Positions 28,006-35,525 of a stretch of 50,837 bases of DNA are shown one piece after another. Where the stretch lies: positions 1 through 50,837 of the forward strand of contig JACMMS010000110.1 in assembly GCA_014378915.1 (NCBI GenBank), given 5' to 3'. Numbering within the stretch: the first letter of the stretch is position 1; the number at the start of each line of letters is the position of its first letter. The DNA comes from Methylophilaceae bacterium (GTDB lineage: Bacteria > Pseudomonadota > Gammaproteobacteria > Burkholderiales > Methylophilaceae). Below the pieces are notes generated by a model that was given only the letters and a program-made list of their open reading frames with translations, had not been told where the DNA came from and searched no databases. A program made the translations under genes and the position numbers.

Positions 28006-29460
28006 TTAATTTGCCAATACAGTGGTATATAAATCTAAATAAGACTGTGCACTGTGTTTCCAGCTAATATCAATATTCATTGCATTTCTTTGAATTTTTC
28101 GCCAGGTTTTTGCGTCTTGGTAATAAGCTAAACCAAGGCTAATAGCCACGCTAAGAGCGTGAGTAGTGACTTCTGTCATTTTAAAGCCAGTAGCTGTCCC
28201 ATCTGCCAAAGTGAGTGTATTCGTATCAGTAATTGAGTCGGCTAAACCACCTGTTTGTGTCACTACTGAAGGTGTACCATACCGTAAACCATACAATTGA
28301 TTAAGTCCACAAGGTTCAAAGCGTGAAGGCATAATAAACATATCCACTCCGGACATTATCTGGTGCGAGAGTGGTTCATTGTAGCCAATAGTGACGGCTA
28401 CTTGGCTTGGATATTGTGCTGCAAGGGCTTTGAAGCTATTTTCCAGTTCTGCTTCTCCGCTACCTAGCACTGCAATCTGCGCACCTTTGGTAATTAAACT
28501 CGGTATAGTTTCAACGAATAAATCTAGGCCTTTTTGATAAGTTAGACGACTAACTACGCCCAGCAATGGTGCATTCGCATCAATTTGTAGCCCAAATTGT
28601 TTTTGTAACGCAGCTTTAACGGCTTTTTTGCCAGAAATACTAGTATCGCTATAATTTTTTGCTAAATGGGGGTCAGTCTCTGGGTTCCATTCATTGGTAT
28701 CTATACCATTTAAAATACCTTTAATTTCATGGCCACGTAAATCCAATAAACCCTGCATGCCAAAACCGTATTCTGCAGTTTGAATTTCTTCTGCATAGGT
28801 TGGGCTAACAGTTGTTAAAGCATCCGCATAGAAAACACCACCTTTTAAAAATGAAAGTTGGCCATAATATTCCAAGCCATTAACTTGAAAGCTGGATCTT
28901 GGTAAAGATAGTCGTTCTACCATGCTGGCATCGTAACAGCCTTGAAAGGCTAAATTATGAATACTTAGTACGGATTTAGCTGTAGTTGGATGGCTGAGCT
29001 TCATGTAGGCGGGTGTTAATCCAGATTGCCAATCATTACAATGAACGATATCTGGCATCCAATCTTTTACTGGTGAGCCTGTTGCTGATAAGGTTGCGGC
29101 TACTTTTGACAACACACCAAAACGTATTGGATTGTCTTCCCAATCAAATCCAAGCGAATTAATGTACGGGCCGCTATCACGCTCATAAAGCGTGGGGCAA
29201 TCAATCGCAATCACAGGCACGCCAGTATCTGGCATATTGCCAATACGTAACTCTGCTCTGCCAACAACAGGTAAATTTTCTATACTGCATAGCGGCTCCA
29301 AATTCACTAAATTTTTAAGTACGGCAGGGTAGCCAGGTATTAAAATACGCACATCGGCATTTAATGCGCGTAATGCTGCTGGCAATGAGCCACTTACATC
29401 TGCCAAACCACCCGTTTTAATTAAAGGAAATGCTTCTGACGTGACAAATAAAATACGCAC
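28006..29460 (-). CDS. glgA: glycogen (starch) synthase, ADP-glucose type
   Basis: GlgA extends alpha-1,4-glucan from ADP-glucose. The 484-residue GT5 protein begins MRILFVTSEAFPLIKTGGLADV with the KTGGL nucleotide-binding motif at residues 15-19. It has the VHCNDWQSGL segment, the GVVSRLTYQKGLDLF start of the second Rossmann domain (near residue 297), and the C-terminal PSRFEPCGLNQLYGLRYG and TGGLADS motifs. Its partners glgB and glgC are 14-17 kb away in this window. The ISL3-family element begins 115 bases upstream of its start. Confidence 0.97.
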   Translation of the reverse strand: MRILFVTSEAFPLIKTGGLADVSGSLPAALRALNADVRILIPGYPAVLKNLVNLEPLCSIENLPVVGRAELRIGNMPDTGVPVIAIDCPTLYERDSGPYINSLGFDWEDNPIRFGVLSKVAATLSATGSPVKDWMPDIVHCNDWQSGLTPAYMKLSHPTTAKSVLSIHNLAFQGCYDASMVERLSLPRSSFQVNGLEYYGQLSFLKGGVFYADALTTVSPTYAEEIQTAEYGFGMQGLLDLRGHEIKGILNGIDTNEWNPETDPHLAKNYSDTSISGKKAVKAALQKQFGLQIDANAPLLGVVSRLTYQKGLDLFVETIPSLITKGAQIAVLGSGEAELENSFKALAAQYPSQVAVTIGYNEPLSHQIMSGVDMFIMPSRFEPCGLNQLYGLRYGTPSVVTQTGGLADSITDTNTLTLADGTATGFKMTEVTTHALSVAISLGLAYYQDAKTWRKIQRNAMNIDISWKHSAQSYLDLYTTVLAN

Positions 29461-29523
29461 TTTTAACTTTCATGTATAGGATATTGTGGGGAAGAGACTG
29501 GAGAAGAGCTAGCATATTGCATT

Positions 29524-29554
29524 ATTATATTGTTTAAAGCTTCGTTTAGCTCAA
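29524..29554 (-). promoter_or_regulatory. possible glgA promoter
   Basis: On the minus strand TATAAT (29529-29524) is a perfect -10 box about 64 bases before the glgA ATG. TTGAGC (29554-29549) lies 19 bases upstream, a longer than ideal spacing. If correct, the ISL3 element inserted about 21 bases upstream of the -35 box and left the promoter intact. Confidence 0.4.
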
Positions 29555-29567
29555 CCTAGTAAGGTTA

Positions 29568-29575
29568 AATTATAG
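29568..29575. repeat. left target-site duplication of the ISL3-family element
   Basis: AATTATAG here is repeated exactly at 35004-35011, immediately outside the other inverted repeat. Eight-base duplications are the norm for the ISL3 family. Confidence 0.93.
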
Positions 29576-29598
29576 GGGTATCCGTATTTAGTGATTGA
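29576..29598 (+). repeat. left terminal inverted repeat (IRL)
   Basis: Begins GGGTATCCGTATTT, then AGTGATTGA. The reverse complement of 34981-35003 is the same except CA for AG at positions 15-16. Confidence 0.95.
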
Positions 29599-29621
29599 TA
29601 AACTTTATATGGGGTTTTAAT

Positions 29622-31554
29622 ATGGCTGAACGTATCACCGAAAATTTGGTTAGAGATGCATTGAGAGAATTTGGCTATTATGGCCCTGACAACGGAATAT
29701 CAATTGAAGAGCAGAAATCAGAAATAGCTCGAATTAAAGGACTTCTATCTAAAGCGAGTAAAAATACAAAAGGCAATAAGGGATACCCTGAATTTATTAT
29801 ATCCAACAAAAAGGATACAAACTTCTTAATAGTCTTTGAATGTAAGCCGGACGTTAAAAAACACGAAAGCCCAAATAGAGACAAAGCTGTTGAATATGCT
29901 GTTGATGGGGTTATTCATTACGCAAAACACCTATCTAAAGAATATACAGTTCTTGCAGTTGCGGTTAGCGGCACAACTAAAGGCTCTTTAAAAGTTTCAA
30001 ATTTTCTTTACCCATGCGGCTCAACAGATTACAAAAATTTAGTTAATGAAGCTGGGGTTGTTGTAGAAAGCCTTATTTCATTTGAAGACTATTACCGACT
30101 AGTCTCATTCGATCCTGAAGTCGAAAAGAAGCGCCACTCAGATCTTCTGGCTTTTTCTCGTGAACTGCATGAATTGATTTGGACGAAAGCCAAAGTCTCC
30201 GAAGAGGATAAGCCGTTACTTGTCAGTGGTACTTTGATCGCGCTAATGAATGCGGCCTTCGTGAAAACTTTTAGCGCGCTGTCTCCTGAAGATATGCAAG
30301 ACGCATGGCTAGGAGCAATTAAGAAGGAGTTAAATAAAGCTGAAATACCGCAGGCAAAGAAAGACAATATGCTGCAGCCATATTCTGCAATAGCTGTACA
30401 TCCAAACCTCGCCAAGCCTGACTCAAAGCTATCGAAGGAATATCCTGACGGGGTGTTTAAGGAAATCATCTCAAGAATAAATAATAATGTTTGGCCTTTT
30501 ATTAGTATTTATCATAATTTTGACGTTGTTGGCCAATTCTATGGTGAGTTTCTAAAATATACAGCTGGGGATAAAAAAGCATTAGGTATTGTTCTTACTC
30601 CTCGCCATGTGGCAGAGTTATTTTCGTTAACAACTGATGTCGGCCCTAAAGATAAGGTCCTTGATATTTGTGCTGGTACAGGCGGATTTCTTATCTCTGC
30701 GGTGCAGCACATGTTAAAGAAATCAGTTTCCGATGAAGAGCGCCAGGATATAAAGCGCAATCGACTAATTGGTATTGAAAATAGTCCTAAAATGTTTGCT
30801 CTTGCTGCAAGCAACATGATATTGCGCGGCGATGGTAAGGCTAACCTGCATCAAGGCAGTTGCTTTGACGACGCAATCATCAAGTCAGTTAAAGATATGC
30901 TTCCTAACATTGGAATGTTAAACCCACCTTACGCTCAATCGAAAAGTGACGCTGAACTTCATGAGCTTTATTTTTATGAAGCATATGTTGGATGCGCTTG
31001 ATGATGGTGGAATTGGCGTGGCTATTATTCCAATAGGATGTGTAATTGCGCCACATAAAGCAAAAGATGAGTTACTTAAGAGCCATACACTGAAAGCGGT
31101 TATGTCTATGCCTAGTGAATTATTTTCTCCTGTTGGCACTGTGACATGTATCGTGGTTTTTGAAGCTCATAAACCTCACTACCAGATAGAGATTGAGCCG
31201 CTGGAAAATAAGCCAATCTGTAAGCCATTTAAGAAAACGTGGTTCGGGTACTGGCGCGATGATGGATTTATTAAAACCAAACAGTACGGAAGAGTTGATG
31301 CTAACGAAAACTGGTCCAAAATAAGAGACCGATGGATTGAGAGTTATCGTAATAATGAAGTTCATGCTGGAGAGTCAGTAACGGCATATGTCACGCCTGA
31401 TGATGAATGGGTTGCTGAAGCTTATATCGAAACTGATTACAGCAAACTAACTAGAGATGATTTCGGGAAAGCCATTAAAAAGTTAGCCCTATATAACTTG
31501 ATGTTAGATATTGAATCAAGTGCCGGATCTGAAGGAGAATCAGATGAGGCTTGA
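29622..31554 (+). pseudogene. BcgI-like fused restriction nuclease/N6-adenine methyltransferase (frameshifted)
   Basis: The N-terminal part has a PD-ExK-type nuclease motif (PEF at residues 56-58, FECK at 72-75). A methyltransferase domain follows, with the SAM motif DICAGTGGF (about 348) and the catalytic NPPY (about 434). This is the architecture of BcgI A-type subunits, which cut and methylate with a separate specificity subunit. The frame shifts at a T5 run (30971-30975): removing one T joins ELYF directly to MKHMLDALDDGGIGVAIIP, giving about 643 residues, close to BcgI A (637). As read, translation stops at 31001 with a foreign tail, YEAYVGCA. The ATG at 29622 (GGGG upstream) is preferred to an in-frame TTG at 29595 inside the inverted repeat. 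A sequencing error is the main alternative. Confidence 0.85.
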
Positions 31555-32545
31555 TTCTTTATTTCACGTTAAAAATGGAATAGCGAGCTCAGGTTTAACA
31601 GTTATTTCTAAACCAGAAGAGGGGTTTTTACCATTTGTAAGACTGGCAAGCACGCAAAAAAGAACAGTTGCTGGATGGATAAATAAATCAGCAGTAAGCT
31701 TAAAAAACATATATCCGAAAGACTCTCTTTTTGTTTCTACTAATAGTGAAGGGAGTCATTCCTACTCATATGTATCAGACTTTGAGTTTGTTCCTAATAG
31801 TGATGTATCTGTGTTGATACCAAAAGTTAAAATGACAATACAAGAAAAGGTTTTTTATGCTCAATGCATTACCGCTAACAGATACAAATTCTCGTATGGA
31901 CGTAAGCCTAAAGGTGATCGTTTAAAGAAAATTGAACTGCCAGATACAATTCCATCTTGGGTTAATAAAACCAGCATGGTTAATAATGATTAACTTTCCT
32001 TGCCAGTTTCGCCGGAATTAATTACAGGAAATATTTTTAATGGGCTTGATTACAAGTTAGTTGAACTTAGTAATGTCTTTAATATTGGCTACGGTCACTC
32101 TTTGGAATTGAATAGGCTGAGTAACAATGCAAAAGGCATTAACTTTGTATCGAGGACTGCAAAAAACAATGGCATTTCAGCAAGAGTTGAACCTTTACCG
32201 GAAATCAAGCCTGCTGACACGGGTCAAATAACAGTAGCGCTCGGTGGCTCAGTTCTTGAAACATTTGTTCAAACTGAACCATTCTATACTGGGTTTCATA
32301 TTTCAATTCTTACACCAAAAGTCGAAATGACTTATGCTCAGAAACTATTCTATTCTGTATGTATTAGAGCCAACCAATACAGATATAGCTATGGCAGACA
32401 AGCCAACCGAACGTTAAAAACCTAATTGATTCCAGCGCCAACTGAAGATCTGCTAATTGCTGTTGAGAAATGGATGAACTCTCTACCGTATAGCTCTCAG
32501 GTAAGTAATAATCATATAACTCGGACAGGAGATGGTTGTGAGTAG
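31544..32545 (+). pseudogene. BcgI-like specificity (S/B) subunit with two in-frame stops
   Basis: One frame runs from ATG 31544 (GAAGGAGA upstream, overlapping the methylase end by 11 bases) to TAG 32545, about 333 codons, close to BcgI B (341). It is interrupted by TAA at 31991-31993 (after SMVNND) and TAA at 32423-32425 (after RTLKT). There are two target-recognition halves with a shared repeat: PKVKMTIQEKVFYAQCITAN..YKFSYGR in the first and PKVEMTYAQKLFYSVCIRAN..YRYSYGR in the second, followed by KKIELP and, after the stop, LIPAP. Such proteins read the DNA target for the partner nuclease-methylase. As it stands only half-proteins could be made. Confidence 0.85.
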
Positions 32546-33635
32546 TAACTTAACTACAACGCAAGGCAACGCTGAATATACTATATGGCTAATAGACCTT
32601 AAGTTCCGCGTCCGCGAGTCTCAGACCAAAGCAATTATCAAGGTCAACTCAAAGATGATCATGCTTTACTGGCATATAGGCCACGACATCCTTGATCGTC
32701 AAGATAAGCATGGATGGGGTTCTAATGTAGTGAATCAGTTGTCCAAGGATCTTAAGCATGAGTTTCCTGATATGACGGGCTTCTCACGTTCAAACCTGAT
32801 GTACATGCGTAGTTTTGCTGAGGCGTGGAGTGGCGATGAAATTATCCAAGCACCACTTGGACAATTAACTTGGTATCACCAAATAGCACTTCTAACCAAT
32901 CTTAAAGATCAATCAGAACGCCTTTGGTATGCTGCAGAAGCAGTGAAGAACGGTTGGAGTCGCAACGTCTTAGTCGCTCAAATTGACACGCAACTGCACC
33001 TACGCAAAGGCGCTGCTGTCACTAATTTTAAGACCACATTACCTGAATATCAATCGGAGCTTGTGCAGCAGACGTTCAAGGATCCATACATATTCGACTT
33101 TCTGACTATTGCACACGATGCGAAAGAACGTGATGTCGAGCTTGGATTGATAGACCACATTTCTAAATTCATGATGGAACTTGGCAAGGGCTTTGCCTAT
33201 ATGGGTCGCCAATATCCATTAAAGATTGGAGGGCAGGATTATTTTTTGGATCTATTGTTCTATAACGTTAATCTTCATTGTTTCGTAATTATCGACCTAA
33301 AAATTGATGATTTTAAACCAGAATACGCAGGAAAGATGCAGTTCTATCTCAACGTACTTGATGGCGCTCATAAGAGTCCAATTGGTGCAACGCCAATCGG
33401 AATAATATTATGTCGAGAAAAGAACAATGTCATTGTCGAATATGCATTAAAGGACTCGACAAAGCCGCTTGGTGTTGCAACTTATACTGTTACGCAAACA
33501 CCCCCACCAGAGATTAAAGCCATTATGCCAACTGTAGAAGAATTTGAGCGTGAGATGGATGAGGCTGAAGCGTTAATTGGAAACCTCGATGATTCAATCA
33601 CTACGCAACCCTCTGGTAAAAAGTTCGACAAATAA
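32538..33635 (+). CDS. DUF1016 (YhcG-type) PD-(D/E)XK nuclease family protein
   Basis: The 365-residue protein has both parts of the family: the N-terminal DUF1016_N helical region (about 20-150: KMIMLYWHIGHDIL, GWGSNVVNQLSKDL, FSRSNLMYMRSFAEAW, LTWYHQIALLTNL) and a C-terminal nuclease domain. The latter has DYFLDLLFYN (Asp) and VIIDLKIDDF (D-x-K) followed by YAGKMQFYLNVLD, the PD-(D/E)XK pattern. The GTG at 32538 is preferred over ATG 32532 because AGGAG is directly against that ATG but 6 bases from the GTG. It overlaps the specificity gene by 8 bases. It is the only unbroken gene of the element. Relatives often sit near restriction systems; its own target is unknown. Confidence 0.9.
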   Translation: MSSNLTTTQGNAEYTIWLIDLKFRVRESQTKAIIKVNSKMIMLYWHIGHDILDRQDKHGWGSNVVNQLSKDLKHEFPDMTGFSRSNLMYMRSFAEAWSGDEIIQAPLGQLTWYHQIALLTNLKDQSERLWYAAEAVKNGWSRNVLVAQIDTQLHLRKGAAVTNFKTTLPEYQSELVQQTFKDPYIFDFLTIAHDAKERDVELGLIDHISKFMMELGKGFAYMGRQYPLKIGGQDYFLDLLFYNVNLHCFVIIDLKIDDFKPEYAGKMQFYLNVLDGAHKSPIGATPIGIILCREKNNVIVEYALKDSTKPLGVATYTVTQTPPPEIKAIMPTVEEFEREMDEAEALIGNLDDSITTQPSGKKFDK

Positions 33636-33637
33636 TC

Positions 33638-34974
33638 ATGCCAGCAAACATTCTTAACCTACCGTCATACACGGTCACAGCGCTTCAAGAAAACGACCAT
33701 GACTACCACATTGATGCTATAGCGAAAGATCGTCCTGAGCGCTGCCCCATTGCCTGTCTGACAATCTGGTTGGCTTTGGCCGCCGCGAGCAAATGGTGAA
33801 AGACTTACCTGTGCACGGTAAACGTGTTAGTCTTCATGTTGAGACTAAGCGTTTCCAATGTCGCTCATGCACAAAAACGTTCTATGAATCACTGCCTGAT
33901 GTTGATGAAAAACGCATGATGACAAGCCGCTTAACTGCCTGGGTTGGCAAACAGGCAATTAAGCGCACATTCGCATCCATTGCAGAAGATGTTGGCATCA
34001 ATGAAGGCACCGTTCGCTCCGTATTCCGCGACTACATTAATGAGATCGAACGCACTGTCCGTTTTGATACCCCTAAATGGATGGGTATCGATGAGATTCA
34101 CCTGATCAAGCCGCGTGGCGTAATTACCAATATTGAAAATAATACAGTGGTTGAACTATTAGCTAATCGCAATAAAGAAACGATCATCAAGTATCTGTCG
34201 CAACTTGATGGCCATGAGTACATACAATACGTGACTATGGACATGTGGCGGCCATATAGAGATGCTGTCGAAGACGTACTGCCACAAGCTAAGATAGTGA
34301 TCGATAAGTTTCATGTCATTAAGATGACTAATGAAGCCTTGAAGCGTGTTAGAAAGAGCTTCCTTGAGTCACTAACACCTAAGAAGCGTCGAGGCTTAAT
34401 GCATGACAGGTTCGTCTTGTTGAAGCGTGAATCAGACCTTGATGAGAAGGAAAAGAGCCGCCTATCAACTTGGTTGGAGACTTACCCAGAGCTTGGTTAA
34501 GCTTATCGCTTAAAGGAAGACTTCTTTAACATTTACCGCGCCAATTCTAAACACGCAGCTTTATTAAGATTTGCTGATTGGGAAAAGTCGATTACACCTG
34601 ATGTTCGCGATGCCTTTGCTGATTTAATTAGAGCATGGCGTAACTGGCAGCCTTATATCCTTAACTACTTCGACTATCCAGTGACCAATGCTTATACCGA
34701 GTCACTGAACAGCTTAATCAGGGTAATGGATAGACTAGGCAGGGGGTATAGCTTTGAAGCGTTGAGAGCGAAGATATTGTTTGCAGAAGGCGCGTTTAAA
34801 AAGCAATTGATCAGACCTAAGTTTGAACGTCGCAGCACTCCAGATTATGGATTGGTTGGATTCTCAAGAGTAGATGATTTTAGATCATATCAGCCAGAAC
34901 AGCCTCAAAAGGAAATCAACTATGGGGTGGATATATCAACATTAGTATCCATGATTGAAAATGGTGAGATTTAG
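33638..34974 (+). pseudogene. ISL3-family transposase (one frameshift, one nonsense codon)
   Basis: Start MPANILNLPSYTVTALQEND, zinc-binding region, then the DDE core: first Asp in WMGIDEIHLIKPRG, second in VTMDMWRPYRDAVEDVLP, Glu in NAYTESLNSLIR. The order and motifs are those of ISL3 transposases. One base is missing near 33749, where RCP should continue as a CxxC knuckle into CLSDNLVGFGRREQM; a lost T from a Tyr codon would restore it. TAA at 34498-34500 interrupts PELG/AYRLKEDFF in the same frame, probably from a Gln or Glu codon. Restored length is about 445 residues, normal for the family. It ends 6 bases before the right inverted repeat. Confidence 0.92.
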
Positions 34975-34980
34975 GCCATT

Positions 34981-35003
34981 TCAATCATGAAATACGGATA
35001 CCC
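34981..35003 (-). repeat. right terminal inverted repeat (IRR)
   Basis: Ends AAATACGGATACCC; the reverse complement matches the left repeat at 21/23 positions. Confidence 0.95.
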
Positions 35004-35011
35004 AATTATAG
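35004..35011. repeat. right target-site duplication of the ISL3-family element
   Basis: AATTATAG, identical to 29568-29575. Beyond it AAGGTTAAATT (35013-35023) repeats the sequence at 29561-29571. That longer repeat belongs to the original target, since only 8 bases directly abut both inverted repeats. Confidence 0.93.
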
Positions 35012-35070
35012 CAAGGTTAAATTTGTTCCATTATTGTGATTAATAATTGGATTTTAAGTAAAAGGTATAA

Positions 35071-35448
35071 ATGAATAGTTTTTTTGCAGTTGGAGTAGGC
35101 GCAGCATTGGGCGCTTGGGTGCGTTGGGGTTTGGGTTTGTTACTCAATGCACTACACCCAGCGTTGCCAATAGGCACATTAATCGCTAATTTGGTAGGCG
35201 CTTATTTAATGGGAGTGCTCATTGCATTATTCGCAATTGCAACACCAAGTAGTGAGCTACGTTTATTATTAACCACAGGTTTTTTAGGTGGCCTAACGAC
35301 ATTTTCTACATTTTCAGGGGAAGCATTTACTTTATTTCAACGTCATCAATATGCATGGGCAGCCATGCATATCTCTTGTCATGTGATTGGCTCACTAATC
35401 ATGACAGCTTTAGGCTTCATGACAATACAATGGCTTCGTACTCATTAA
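35071..35448 (+). CDS. crcB: fluoride efflux channel (Fluc)
   Basis: This is a 125-residue membrane protein with four hydrophobic helices. It has the family signatures GTLIANLVGAYLMG (about 33-46, channel asparagine) and GGLTTFSTFSGEAF (about 75-88, with the Phe box and the TTFSTF break that binds a central sodium). CrcB/Fluc dimers export fluoride. AAAGG precedes the ATG. Only 59 bases separate it from the element's right duplication, so its native promoter may be partly displaced. No fluoride riboswitch is recognisable in that short stretch. Confidence 0.95.
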   Translation: MNSFFAVGVGAALGAWVRWGLGLLLNALHPALPIGTLIANLVGAYLMGVLIALFAIATPSSELRLLLTTGFLGGLTTFSTFSGEAFTLFQRHQYAWAAMHISCHVIGSLIMTALGFMTIQWLRTH

Positions 35449-35470
35449 TACTAGTGTATTTAAGTCAATA

Positions 35471-35498
35471 AAAAAGCCCGAACTAATTCGGGCTTTTT
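35471..35498. terminator. bidirectional terminator between crcB and rne
   Basis: AAAAAGCCCGAA (35471-35482) and TTCGGGCTTTTT (35487-35498) form a perfect 12-bp stem with a CTAA loop, placed between the convergent crcB and rne genes. Confidence 0.93.
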
Positions 35499-35525
35499 TA
35501 TTGACTGTTGATTATTTATTTAACT

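Larger units (their letters stand above)
29576..35003 (+). mobile_element. 5.4-kb ISL3-family element carrying a restriction-modification system and a nuclease gene
   Basis: The element is bounded by 23-base terminal inverted repeats (29576-29598 and 34981-35003) that match at 21 of 23 positions; both outer ends read GGGTATCCGTATTT inward, and the two mismatches are at positions 15-16. Perfect 8-base duplications AATTATAG flank it. It encodes, all on the plus strand, a BcgI-like nuclease-methylase, a specificity subunit, a DUF1016 nuclease and, next to the right end, an ISL3 transposase. The first cargo start codon lies only 23 bases inside the left repeat. ISL3-family elements with passenger genes are known ('transporter IS'); a restriction-modification cargo looks unusual. 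Three of four genes are broken, so it is probably immobile now unless helped in trans. Confidence 0.93.

Noticed and set aside
29461-29575. glgA silenced by the ISL3 element
   Set aside because: A plausible promoter (perfect TATAAT) remains between the element and glgA, and the coding region is complete.
29576-33637. Restriction-modification genes as native chromosomal genes beside a separate small IS
   Set aside because: The only matching inverted repeats and 8-base duplication enclose all four genes; no left-end copy was found next to the transposase.
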